Positions 20,682-31,885 of a stretch of 64,000 nucleotides of DNA are shown here, in pieces (position 1 is the first letter of the stretch; the number at the start of each line of letters is the position of its first letter). The notes below the pieces were generated by a model. That model did not search any database. It worked only from the letters and a program-made list of their open reading frames with translations, and was not told the DNA's origin. The position numbers and the translations under genes were made by a program. This DNA comes from Hygrocybe punicea. Lineage: Eukaryota > Basidiomycota > Agaricomycetes > Agaricales > Hygrophoraceae. The stretch covers positions 3,596,001-3,660,000 of the forward strand of contig OY744462.1 of assembly GCA_963556145.1 (NCBI GenBank), written 5' to 3'.

Positions 20682-21004
20682 TACGAGTTCTTCCATTTAT
20701 GGAAGAATCGTTCTTATTAGTCCAGGATACAGCGCAGTTCGTCAGTAATTAAATAATTAAATAAATAAATTAATTGATTAATGTTTGAAATCGACCATAG
20801 AGCCAAATTTTGCATTTCTGACCGTTTCTTTTCGAAAAAATTCATGAATAAACTAGATTTTTCGAATTTTGTCCTCAAATATTGTCAGGAATATAGGATT
20901 TATCTTGAGGTCATAAGAACTCAAAGACCGTTACAATGGATAAGAAAAATAATTTGTATGACCCGGAATTTGAGCGAAAAAGGCAGTTGTCACACTGAGT
21001 AACA

Positions 21005-22045
21005 GGTGAGTTGCCCCCCCCTCCTCGAATTTTTTTGGTTCATCTTCAGTCAGATACCACTGACTTATGTAGGGGCAGGCCCAAAACGATTCCGGCACCC
21101 CGTTTCCGACTAAAACGACGAGTCTGGGCGAGGGGAACGGCCACACACGGAATTGGTAAGTCGCCCCCCCTTGATACATTTTTGTTCACCTTCGCCCGAA
21201 TACAGCCTGTCCCGCCCCGTTTTCGACCACCCCTGGCCATTCTTCACTCCCCGCTCCTCGTTCGTGGTGAATATGAGCGACCGGGTCTCAGGCCGTCGCG
21301 TTCCAGCTCTCTGCCCAATCTCAAGCACCCACCCTTTTTCATCCACCAGGACACCCTTTCCCTCCCCGTTTTCGACCACCCCCAGCCAGTCTCCACCCCC
21401 CGCACCTCGTTCCCATTGCAAACAAACACCCGGGCGGTCTCACGACCGCACGTTCTGGCTCTCTGCCCAGCCAGCACCACCCCGTTTTCAACCACCAAAT
21501 CACCCCGTCCCGCCCCGTTTTCGACCACCACCGGCCAGTCTCCACCCCCCACGACTCATCCCCGTTGAGAACGAGCAGTCGAGGGGTGGCAGGACCTCGC
21601 GTTCCGGCTTTCTGCGCAACCACTGCCATACCACATTTTCATCCACCAAATCACCCCGTTCCGCCCAGTCTTCGATCACTCCCAACCAGTCTACACCCCC
21701 AGCACCTCGTTCCCTTTGAAAACGAGCAACTGGGGGGTGTCAGTACCTCGCGTTCTGGCTGTCTGGCCAACCACCACCAACCCCCCTTTTCAACTACCAG
21801 GATGCCCCTCGTGCCCCGTTTTCAACCACCTACGGCCACTCTACACCCCCCGTGCTTCGTTTCCATTGAAAACGAGCAACCGGGGGGTCTCAAGACCTAG
21901 GGTTCTGGCTGTCTGCGCAACCACCACCACCACCCGGTTTTCACTCACCAGGACACCCCTTCCCGCCCTGTTTTCGACCACCCCCGGCCGGTACATGCCC
22001 CCCGCGACTCGTTTCCGTTGAAAACGAGAGGCTGGGGGGGTCCGA
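21005..22045. repeat. ~150-bp minisatellite of H5 (opposite orientation to copies A-C)
   Basis: The landmark GTTC(C/T)(A/G)GCT(C/G/T)TCTG(C/G) recurs near 21300, 21451, 21601, 21751 and 21901. Units match the reverse complement of the 151-bp repeat in copies A-C (TTTTCGACCACCCCCGGCCAG, CGTTTTCAACC). ORFs on both strands here are repeat translations. Confidence 0.8.
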
Positions 22046-22054
22046 ATCCGTCGC

Positions 22055-22570
22055 GTTTAATTAATTGATTAATGTTTGTAATCAACTATAGAGCCAAATT
22101 CTGCATTTCTGCTCTTTTCTTTTTGAAAAAAAATCACAAATAAACTAGATTTTTCGAATTTTGTCCACAAATATTTTCAGGAATACAGGATTTATCTTGA
22201 GGTCATAAGAACTCACAAAATGCTCCAATGGACGAGAAAAAGTATTTGTATCACACGAATTTGAGCAAAAAAGGCAGTTGTCATGCTCAGTCACATGTGA
22301 GTTGCCCCATTTTTTTTGGTTCACTTTCGGTCGGATACCACTGACTTAGGTAGGGGCAGGCCCCAAATGATTCCGGCACCCTGTTTCCGACCAAAATGAC
22401 GTCTCGGTAAGGGGAATGGCCGCGCACAGAATCTGTGCCCCCTTGATATTTTTTTTCTCTCTTTTGCACGGGTACAATTTACTTAGGTTCACACAGGCTC
22501 CAAATGATTCCGGCACCCCATTTCCGACTAAAACAACGAGTCTAGGCGAGGGGAACGGCCGCACACGGAA
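22055..22570 (+). repeat. second copy of H5 sub-terminal block
   Basis: 22055-22300 repeats 20755-20990 (TGATTAATGTTTG.AATC, ATAGAGCCAAATT, TTTTTCGAATTTTGTCC, GATTTATCTTGAGGTCATAAG), and 22300-22570 repeats 21005-21170. The offset is about 1290 bp, so sub-terminal block plus array form a larger tandem duplication. Confidence 0.7.
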
Positions 22571-22794
22571 CAACCTCAAGCACCCCGCATTTCCATCCAC
22601 CAGGACGCCCCACCCCACCCCATCCTGTTTGCGACCACCCGGCTAGTCTACACCCCTGTGTTGCATAAGTTATAGCAGTTCTTAACATTCAAGTTAACAG
22701 AAATGCACCCATGTTCATATAGATTAAAAATATGTACAAAAAATTTGAAAAGATGACGGTTTCAAGAAGAAAAAAATTCAAGCAGGCTGATCTT

Positions 22795-23640
22795 AGTTAT
22801 TATTGACGGCATCTTCAACCGCATTCTCGTCATCGTCATCCTCGTCATCAGTGAAAGCCATTCCCCTTTTTCTAATCTTTGAGGATACCTCCTGTTGAAG
22901 ACGTTGGGTCTTCAACAACGTTTTTGATGCCTCCTTAACCAAGCCAGCCCAGATATCAGTCAAAATATGCAAGGGTAGTTAGCCTACATACCTGGGCAAA
23001 CCTATCATCGATGAGAGCTAAGGTGTGAAGTACGATTCCAAGTTTGAAGGTTTTATCATCCTTGGCAGAAAATGCACGAAATGACACTCGAACATCCACT
23101 ATCACGCCTGGAAAAAAACTGGTCGGTGCTATACGTCCATATCTACACATTTTGACCCGTGAGTTTTTCTCGGTAGAGTCAATATCATATGCTCACTTGG
23201 TTTTGTTCTCAGGCGTTATCTGTCTTGTGAAGTAACCAACATTGTTGGAGGCAACGTGCAAGTATCGGCTTTGATCGACTGAGGCTAAAACTCCATCAGG
23301 ATCCACAAGAGGATCAAAGGGAACGACATTTGATCGGTTGGCAAATTTGGCACTGGTGAAGTATCTGTTGTCTGCCTCAATAGTTTTGTAACCCGCAAAA
23401 GTTCCAGGCATCCAGGGATGTAGTTTGGAAAGACGAACATCTTTGGAAAATATGGAGTGGATAGCTTGGATGCCATCCAGTGCCAGGTCGAACTGAGGGG
23501 AATTCAGCCCTGTCAATACAACATGCTGCCGGAGAAATTTGATGCTGGACCCCTTGCTACCAATAATCTCAAGATAAACTTCAGATCTTCGCATATTGGC
23601 TAGTACTCACCTTGGAAGTCGGTGAATTGGAGGTAAGTTA
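22795..23640 (-). pseudogene. gene X: 5'-truncated paralogue of gene Y
   Basis: The main exon (about 23594 to 23200) encodes FLRQHVVLTGLNSPQFDLA, YFTSAKFANRS, VPFDPLVDPDGVLAS and SRYLHVASNNVGY. The next exon (around 23110-22995) encodes FPGVIVDVRVSFRAF, KDDKTFKLGIVLHTLALIDDRFAQ, and a last exon near 22930-22795 ends in an acidic tail (DDEDDDDENAVEDAV). Exon order and motifs match gene Y. Introns have GT..AG borders (donor GTGAGC near 23190; GTATGT near 22994). The N-terminal exons of Y are missing and the 5' side abuts the leader of Rep gene 2, so this is likely a broken copy. Function unknown. Confidence 0.5.
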
Positions 23641-23658
23641 CTCTCTACAATAATTCCA

Positions 23659-26600
23659 GTGAGACGAAAGACAACTTCCTCCATCTCACCGCTGGGTTTG
23701 TATTTTTCTCCACCCAGACAGTTGGGTTTGTATTTTTCTCTGCCCAGGCAGTTGGGTTTGTTATTATCTCAGCATGAAATATTCTGTGCATTGTTCTCTT
23801 TACCCAGACCATCTAGTGTATTGTCTTCTCTGCCTCAACAGTTGAATCAATCTCCATACGTCTTGTTATGGATCTGCACAGGTATCCTAACCTGGCATTT
23901 TCCTACATTGATAATATTCCATCTCAGGAAGATGGTAATGTCATACAAGTTCCATGCTACAGCAGTATTACCACAAAATATTGATATAATCAAGGCTATG
24001 TATAGCACATGTGTAGGAGGTGGCAAGAAACCTATCTTTACTTTATCTGAACTTATCTCAAAAGATTCCCAATACAAACCAGGAAACTACACATTTAAAT
24101 CATATGTATCTGAAAGGAATTTAATTCATCTGGATTTTTCAAACCCGTTTCTTGTGGCATTAGATGTCCCACTTCAAACCTTAGTAAGTAAATTAACCAT
24201 TGCAGATCTAAAAATTATTGCCAGTTATCATTCTATTTATTTACCTGCAAAGATGAAGTATACCAATATTCAAACAAAAATTGTCAATCACAAATGCATT
24301 GATTGTTCCTCTTATCTTTCTATCTTTGAATTTATTGACGATATAGAAATAGCAAATAAAAAGAGAATGGCTAACATTGAGGCTGTAAAGCTGTCACACA
24401 ATAAAAATATAGACAAATACTGTAAAGAACATCTCCATGCAGTTAAAAAATACAATCAAAATAATATTGATAAACATCAGCAGACAAATCAAGCTGCTGT
24501 AAAAAGATATAATTTCCAACATCCACAGATTCGTCAGCAGCAAAATTTGACTGCTGTTAAAATTTATCATTCAAGACATACAGAGCAGCATAAGCAGCAA
24601 AATTTAGCTGCAGTTAAAAATTATCACTTGAAACATCTAGAAAGGCATCAACACCAAAATTTAGCCACTGTTGAAAGAGATTTTTCTGATGATTCAGAGA
24701 ACCATAAAATGTTTAATCAAAAAGCAGTTCAATCTTTTCGTATCAGTAATCCAGACCAATGTAAACAGCAAAATCAAATTGCAGCACAGTCTTATAGGGA
24801 CAACATAAAATTTCCGCCTATACCTCCTTCTCAATCCTTGCAACATACCATTATTTCAAATTTTTGCATGGAAAGTACTCCTAATAAATTTTCAGAAGCT
24901 GGTTGTGCAGTTTGTGGACGACTAACAGCAATTCAAGGTTTATCACAACTATCTTCACTTGATTTGGATTTAACTCTGTTACTACAAGCTTCTGCCACAC
25001 AACAAGAACGTTTTTCATCTGATGATCCAGTTCAAAGCATGGATAAGCCCATTTTGATTGAAAACTTAGACAATATATGCAAAACATGTCACAAGTCATT
25101 AACCAAAGGAAAACAACCCCTGCATGCATTGGCAAATGGTCTGTGGATTGGTGATGTGCCAACAGCTTTACAAAACCTATCATATGCTGAACAGTTGATG
25201 ATTGCAAGGGTTAGACACAATAGATGCATTGTCAGAGTCTCTTCAGGCATGCACAAGATGAGAGCCAATGTAATTACATTTGCAAATCCAGTTCCCAAAC
25301 TATATGATATTTTGCCACCTCCAGCTGATGAATTAGATGAAGTTCTTGCCTTGATTTACACAGGTCCATGCAAACCAACCAAGTCTGACTTTGAAAGAAC
25401 ACCTCTGCTTGTTAGGAGAAACAAAGTAGCAATAGCGTTGAATTGGCTAAAGTTAAACCACTGTGATTACTTTGACTTGGAAATATCACAAGAGAATTTG
25501 AATCAATATCCTGAAAATGATATACCAGTGGTTGTTGATTACCGCCAGTCATTCACCAACAAAAGTCAAGAATCAACTGCAGTACATGATATGGAAACTG
25601 AAGAAGGAACGGAGACTGGCAAATGTCCATTTGTTGTTCACGGCTTGACTGGTGAGGAATATTCAACTAAGAGTGTCAAAGCATTAAAGGCTATTGCTTT
25701 GAAACATTTAAAGAGCAACCGCATGGTGCTTGCTATCGGACATGACAAAGATCCACAATCAATCTATGGCAACCCACAGTTATTTCCACAAATGATGCCT
25801 TGGCTGTTTCCATATGGACTTGGTGGTATTGGAAATAATATAAAGCAAGGATCTTTATCTGATATTGCACATAAAAGACATTTGTTAATGTATTATGACA
25901 AGCGCTTTCAGAGAGACCCACACTTTCCATTGATTGCATTTAATCATGAACAAATCAAACAGGCAACTACAGGAGGGTACTTGTTGGCTGATAAAGCAAA
26001 ATTTGATCAGATATCTCAAAGACTAATGGATCTTGATGTTGGTGTTCTTAATTACATATCCAGAAAGATGGAAGAGGGTGAACATGTCAAACCTGACACC
26101 GATGAGGAAAAGCTTTGTTTCCAGGTGATCAAGGACATTGACCATGTTGGAAGTCATGTACAAGGATCATTGACAAATAAGAAATATATGAGAAATGAAA
26201 TCTGGGCACTGATGTCATTCTTTGGGGCCCCATCTTGGTTTATCACCTTTTCACCTGCAGATATCATGCATCCACTATGTTTATATTTTGCTGACACCAA
26301 AGAGAAGTTTTCCCCAAACTTGCGAGACTATGATGAGAGATACAGACTTATTGCCCAAAATCCTGTGGCTGGTGCAAGATTCTTTCATTTTATGGTCAAG
26401 TTGTTTATCAAACATGTACTTGGAGTTGGCTCAAATCACTCTGGATTTTATGGAGATACAAATGCATATTATGGTGCTGTTGAACAGCAAGGACGATTAA
26501 CTCTTCATATGCATATGATGTTATGGCTCAAAGCATGCTTGTCGCCACAAGAGATCAGAGATAGAATCATGGATCTCAACTCAGACTTCCAAAAAAGATT

Positions 26601-27997
26601 TGTTGAATATCTTGAAAGTGTTCATATTGGTGAATTTATGACTGGCACAATGGATGAAGTAACAGCCAAAGTCAATGCTCAATCCATGCAAAAAGGTTAT
26701 AAAGATCCAACTCAAACCTTGCCTGAAACACCACCACCTCTGTGCAATGACAAACATAAAGACATGGATGATCAATCTGAATGCATTGAATGCAAGAATG
26801 TTGAGTCATGGTGGGACCGATTCAGAAACACTGTGGATGATTTGATACTTCACTCCAATGTTCATAATTGTGGCAGATACAAGTCTAATGCTGAGAAAGT
26901 CAACAGAAAAGACAGACCCACCTGCATGAACAAACATGGAAAATGCAAAGCTAGATTTCCAAGACCATTGTTTGAATCCACTCAAGTTGACCCAAAGACT
27001 GGTGCACTGAATGTGAAAAAGGGTGAAGCATGGATCAACACATTAACCCCACTTGTAACATTTCTATTACGCTGCAACTCTGATATCACAAGTCTTCTAT
27101 CTAGCACAGCCATCAAGGCCATTGTGGCATATATATCTGGCTATATAACTAAACCAGGGCTAAAAATTTATAGCATATTTGATACTATCAGAAGTGTATT
27201 TGACAAAAATTCTGAGATGCTTGGTGGATCAATGCAGAGAAAAGAAAAAGCTAGAAAATTAATCACACAAATTATCAATACATTAACAGCCAAACTGGAA
27301 ATAGGTGGACCCATGTCAGCTCTATATTTGCTGGGCAATCCTGATCATTACACTAGCCACAAGTTTATTCCTGTGTATTGGAAAAATTATGTCAGAGAAG
27401 TGTTAAATGCTTGGAAAACAGATGGTGATACAGAAATGTCAAGTGAGCCAGGCAGAGTAGTCCTCCGAAATCAACAAGGCACTTTTGTTGGAACATCAAT
27501 AGTGCATGATTACGTTTATAGACCTCAAAGGTTTCAGGATGTCAATCTATATGAAAGGATTCAATGTGCCAAAAAAGTTAAAATCCATAGAAAAACAGTT
27601 CATGATGAAATTCACAGTGAAGATGAATTACTTTTAGAGCCAACATTACAAGATTCAGGTAATGATTGTGGTGTCAGAGCATCACCTGCTAATCACTGTG
27701 AAACTGATGTTGATTCTGATGATCTCAACATTGATAAGGATAACACATTATTTGATCATGACAATGATTACACAGATGAAACAGACAGTATGCATTCTGA
27801 CAATGTAGAACACATATTGTTCCTGCAAGGTCATCCACTTTATGAAACACATTGCATTGACTTCAACGAACAATATCATTTGGTTCCAAATTTCATTGGT
27901 GGTTCACTTCCCAGACGTGACAGAGGAGATAGAGAATATTATTGTACAACCATGTTAACTTTGTTCAAACCATGGAGATCTGGTCATGACCTGAAAT
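23659..27997 (+). CDS. Helentron Rep gene 2, N-terminal ~1,445 residues, cut before the helicase
   Basis: Uninterrupted frame. Order: 30-bp-repeat leader (probably untranslated, real start perhaps the ATG at 23932 or 23938); VGGGKK region; Cys pair HKCIDC; six or seven ~19-residue basic repeats (24420-24800, AAVK-x-Y...HQQQN); GCAVCGR; CKTCHKSL with the DUF6570-like region (25080-25480); Helitron_like_N from HKRHLLMYYDKRF (25873); HUH pair HMH at 26506-26514; CMNKHGKCKARFPR; Rep tyrosines at 27130 and 27142 (YISGYITK); SLPRRDRGDREYYC. It would nick and join DNA in rolling-circle transposition. At 27998 another Helentron 5' end replaces the sequence, so helicase and peptidase are lost; the frame reads 40 foreign codons to a stop at 28117-28119. 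No frameshift up to that point, which makes it the best-preserved Rep module here. Confidence 0.85.
23690..23850 (+). repeat. 30-bp repeat in leader of Rep gene 2
   Basis: GTTGGGTTTGTATTTTTCTC with CCCAGACA/CCCAGGCA spacers at about 23690, 23720 and 23750, then degenerate. Counterpart of 5545-5670. Confidence 0.65.
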
Positions 27998-28035
27998 TAC
28001 GAGTCCCTATAAGGGAATCGTTCTATACGGTGGAT
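27998..28035 (+). mobile_element. Helentron H6, 5' end (plus orientation, divergent family)
   Basis: TACGAGTCCCTATAAGGGAA followed by TCGTTCTATACGG has the plan of the other 5' ends (TACGAGT, stem, loop, stem, TCGTTCTTAT), but with a different inner stem (CCCT/AGGG) that still pairs. It interrupts Rep gene 2 in the sense direction. Its 3' end was not located, so it is unknown whether the following 6 kb belongs to it. Confidence 0.55.
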
Positions 28036-28483
28036 TTTTCAACTCAGGGTCAGACTCTAATTTGCCAAGCCGTGGGAACAATTGTTGCAAACTGTGGGAA
28101 CAATTTTGAAGCCCTGTGAATAAATTTGAAACCGTGTGACTGCTGACTTTGTAACTGTGAGAATTTGTTGTCTCAAATGAGCAAGAACAATAAGGTCACC
28201 AGATCAAAGGTGCCAAGTTGGGAAAGTGTAGTCCACTGCTAAGTCGACTTCATGACAATAATCGTATTCTTTGTTGGTGTAATGTGCATTATGACATATG
28301 GATGAGTTGAAAACCTGTCTGAACAGTACTGAGAGTTCTGTATTGTCCAACTAGTATCCCTGCTGTATTCTGAGGAATTGCCAGTGCAATATAGACTGAA
28401 TGAACCAGATATGATATCTTTGTTTACAGATACATATAACAGCTATGTACATTGGAATCACAAGGAACAGGTTTAACACTGGT

Positions 28484-28921
28484 TTAACCGGCGGGTTCAT
28501 CATTTTTCGGCACAAAGTGTTTTGCAGATGTCCCTACCTGAATCCGGGGCATTGCAATTGCACAAATAATAGCAGAAATAAAAGTCTGGACAGTTGTTGG
28601 ATGTGCATTATGTGCCATATTTGACATCCCATATTGAAGCAGAGAAAGTGCAAGCAGAGCTATCAACATTGAGAAACTATGGAGTTCACACATTGGTACC
28701 CCAGATGCTGTTTCAATGTATTCATTGAATGGGCTCATAAGGGTGAGGTGTATAATTTGTTGATGTTTCATCAAAGGACACGAAAATAGTACAATAAATG
28801 CAGTCAACTGCATAATGATTCGAGATCCAGACACAAGGACAAGGAACATAATTAGTTCAAGAGAAGCTCCAATCATGCCAGAACAAAATAATATGATTGG
28901 AAAGCAATTATTAAATAGCAA
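28484..28921 (-). CDS. hypothetical hydrophobic protein fragment
   Basis: 145 codons with two or three strongly hydrophobic stretches (residues ~5-50 and ~80-120), compatible with membrane helices, and a polar C-terminus. No family recognised and no clear partner exons. It could be a captured host fragment downstream of the Helentron 5' end, or chance. Confidence 0.25.
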   Translation of the reverse strand: MLFNNCFPIILFCSGMIGASLELIMFLVLVSGSRIIMQLTAFIVLFSCPLMKHQQIIHLTLMSPFNEYIETASGVPMCELHSFSMLIALLALSLLQYGMSNMAHNAHPTTVQTFISAIICAIAMPRIQVGTSAKHFVPKNDEPAG

Positions 28922-29415
28922 AGCATCATATTTATGGCAGGATGGGAAGAAGTGAAGGTTGGGCCAAGATACAATCCAATGGTATCAATGCAGGAACATA
29001 GCAACATAGGCTTCTCAGTACAGCAGTGAATTTCGTCATCAATTTAGATATAAAGGAGTAAATATGCTTGTTGTACCTGCAGATTTCGTCCAGTTAATAT
29101 GACACGTCTTTGAACAAAAGGTTATGCATCACATATGCGAAGTAAAGGTAGTTTGATTGAATTTGTACAATGAATTGTAATTCAGTTTCATGGACCACAA
29201 ACCAAACATATTGGACATGTTCGGTGTGTTTGGTCAATGTGTTCGGTCAATATGTTCAGGTTACTATTGTCATATGTGATCAGTACACATTGAACATTGG
29301 ATATAGTTAGCTATCCAGTGGTGATACAAAGAGAATATGCAAACATTAAATCTGGATTATAGGTAGATAATGGATTTTCAATAGCTCATTCTCATCTTTT
29401 CAGCAAAAAGGCACA

Positions 29416-29886
29416 TTGAGAAATTTGGACTTGGTAGAATTTTGGGTGCTGTGTTTTGTATCTCATGAAATACTGCTTGGATCAAGATGGTTATACAGTT
29501 TATGATTCTGGTTGTATTTCGAGCCTAGTGACAGACAAACATAGTACAGATGCAATGACGGCTCAAAGGACAAAAATAGAGAAGAATATGGTATATGTAC
29601 TTCTAGGCCTTGAAAAGATGAACAACCTTCTCCCTCCAGTCTTCTTCATATGAGCTCTTTCGATGTCATAATTTGACAGTATCATTTTGGGCGTCAAAAA
29701 GTACTGGTCTACCTTTTATTTCATCAACAACTCACTATATCCTAAATATTGTTCAAATGTAATTACAGGCGTAGATAGTCCTCAAGACATAGTACAACTT
29801 TCCCTGTATAACCATCTTAATCCAAATAGTATTTCATGAGATACAAAACACAGCACCCAAAATTCTACCAAGTCCAAATTTCTCAA
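29416..29886. mobile_element. 471-bp MITE with 83-bp terminal inverted repeats
   Basis: Arms 29416-29498 and 29804-29886 are near-perfect reverse complements, starting TTGAGAAATTTGGACTTGG. The core shows no ORF of note. A diverged relative lies at 47487-47850. Terminal nucleotides and target duplication are unclear, so the superfamily is not assigned. Confidence 0.75.
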
Positions 29887-29973
29887 TTGATTCAAAAAGG
29901 TGCAGTTGCTGCCATCAGATAGCAAAACAGCTGTAACATATCAACGGGTTGAGTACACATACAATATTATACA

Positions 29974-31227
29974 TTAGCATCGGTCTATATTCATATTATA
30001 GAAGCGTCGCCTTGTTTCCACAACACCCTCTGCATCATTACCCTCTTCCACATACCCAACATGCCGTTTGATGGCTATTCTGGGCTGTGTAGTTGGTGTA
30101 GGCAAAGCTGTCTTGTTGCAAATCATAGTTGCTTCCTGAGAATATACATCAGTATTCGTTTAATTCTTGATGTTAAAGTGTTACCTCTGTGAAGTCACTG
30201 TCTACCAGTGCCAATGACCGTAGATTCAGAATCATCTTGAATTTATCCTTCTTTACCGGAACTGCCGATATTGTAAACTGAACCTCCACTATATCACCGA
30301 TTCTAAAGCAAGTTGGGTTTGTTGGAATGAAGCTAATAAATATTTCCATCAGTAGGGATGTGATCCCAATTCATCGTCACTCACCAATGTCGATTTCTAT
30401 CAGACTTCAACTTGTAATAAAGTACGCAATTGTCCTGGCCATGAAAGTAGCGGGAATTCGCAAGTGAGGTTAATATGCCTTTTGGATCGATGACATACTC
30501 GAATGGAATGTGAGAGGAAGTGTTGTCATGTCGGCGATCAGTGAAATATCGGGTTCCTATTGCGAGTGCCATGTAATCCATGTATGTAGAAGGCGTAAAA
30601 GCTTGCATTGCTTTGTCAGGAAATTGACGAGCCAGTTTCTGGTGCAGAATCCGAAGGTTATCGATATAGGATTGAAAGCCCGTTGTATCAAGGCCAGTTA
30701 CGACTATGCTTTGACGTATGAAGGGCGTTCGGCGTTCTGGTTGACTATTGCAGTGATTCATCAGAATGGTATTCAAGGAATTGATACGAATTTAGCACAT
30801 ACCTGGTTGTTATGGGTGGAAGATCTTTCGCCACCAAAATCGCTTGCAAACTTAATACCAATTCTTGATGTTCGGATTCATCATTGGTTGGAAGTGTAAA
30901 CTTCCAGCAATTTGGAGAGTCAACATGCACAATATTGACATTTGCAATCTGGCAATGCGGTCAATATGATATACCTTTTCAAATCCAATGACTTACGTTT
31001 GTGGCCTTCGCAAGCTGACTTTCATCATCGTCTAAGCGTGCAGATATGATTTCCTGCAGATGTTCAGCTGTCAATTTGGTGTCAAATACTAGCCAGTATA
31101 TATATGGTAGATATTGCTAACATGCACCCTTGAAGTTGTAATAGTTGTCCATCACGTACAAAGCAGTGGTGAGATGTATATTGCGTGGCACAATTTCGTC
31201 CACTTCATGGATTATATCTTCCGCCAT
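29974..31227 (-). CDS. gene Y: intact intron-rich gene of unknown function
   Basis: A consistent splice model exists. Start ATG at 31227-31225 (MAEDIIHEVDEIVPRNIH). Exon 2 has AEHLQEIISARLDDDE; exon 3 has NIVHVDSPNCWKFTLPTND..LVLSLQAILVAKDLPP. The main exon (30720-30400) has FIRQSIVVTGLDTTGF, YFTDRRH, YVIDPKGILTS and SRYFHGQDNCVLYY. Then comes FIPTNPTCFRIGDIVEVQF..KDKFKMILNLRSLALVDSDF, and a last exon ends in a mixed basic/acidic tail with stop at 29974-29976. Introns are 45-60 nt with GT..AG ends and no frame break. 'GDIVEVQ...F' recalls beta-barrel (OB-like) strands, but that is a guess. Paralogue: gene X. It lies head-to-head with gene Z, 658 bp apart. Confidence 0.65.
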
Positions 31228-31885
31228 CACCGATCATATCCATATTGGCTTTTGATGTCCATGTGATGATAGCTTTCAGGATCCGTTTTGCTTTTGTTTT
31301 TGTATTGCATTCTTCAATATTGAAGTTTGCGTCATTTTGCATAATACGGATCCTTTCCATGTCTTTCAAATGCACCACATAATGTTGGTTGTCAGCTGTC
31401 TGGTTTGGATATGGTATAGTCAAGCATGTACTCCAGCTTTTCCGCATTAATTCTGCATCACAGTATATGTGTGCACAGCATTAAAATTAGCCCCTATCCA
31501 TTATGCATCAATATCTGTTAGTATACCCCATGTTTCTTAATTTGGCATTATGCATTTTTGTTTTATGAATACCCCTTTTTGTTTAGTCTCCATTCCTAAC
31601 TTTAATTGAATTTGTCAACAATTCATGAAATCTACCAGTATAAACTTGTGGCGAATATCATGTGGACAGTCATCCATTTTTCATGCATACCTTTGCGCTT
31701 TGCATGGAGTACATGGCCCAAGAAGCCTCGTTTGGTATATGAGCATGTGCCAATGGTGGATCCTCTGATGTTATTGTTGAAGTTTTGGATTCACCGATTC
31801 ATCTTAAATTCATAGCTTATTGTTTTTGAGTGATTTAAAGCGTGAGTGGAGATGATATCCACTATTCCATCAACTTTTACCTCCA
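31228..31885. promoter_or_regulatory. shared upstream region of genes Y and Z
   Basis: 658 bp between two divergent start codons with no supported gene inside; the 80-codon minus ORF at 31205-31447 overlaps the Y start in another frame and has no support. Likely holds both promoters. Confidence 0.4.

Larger units (their letters stand above)
20682..22640 (+). mobile_element. Helentron H5, 5' part (plus orientation)
   Basis: The 5' end at 20682 reads TACGAGTTCTTCCATTTATG and folds into the same palindrome as the other copies; it interrupts the E2 gene antisense. The first ~200 bp match 1190-1380 in reverse complement. A GC-rich array follows, then a second copy of the sub-terminal block. No coding region and no 3' hairpin were found, so the right limit (about 22640) is approximate. 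Confidence 0.65.

Noticed and set aside
20682..20696. ATG at 20696 as the true start of the E2 Rep frame (MEELV)
   Set aside because: These codons are the palindromic 5' end of H5; the same words appear at every Helentron 5' junction.
27998..28119. Last ~40 codons of the Rep gene 2 frame as a genuine C-terminus
   Set aside because: They start at a Helentron 5' palindrome and have no counterpart in the E2 protein, which continues differently at this point.
30510..30899. 129-codon plus-strand ORF
   Set aside because: Shadow of gene Y exons on the other strand, which have matching splice sites and a paralogue.
31205..31447. 80-codon minus ORF as the start of gene Y
   Set aside because: Different frame from the supported start at 31227 (MAEDIIHEV), which splices cleanly into the next exon.
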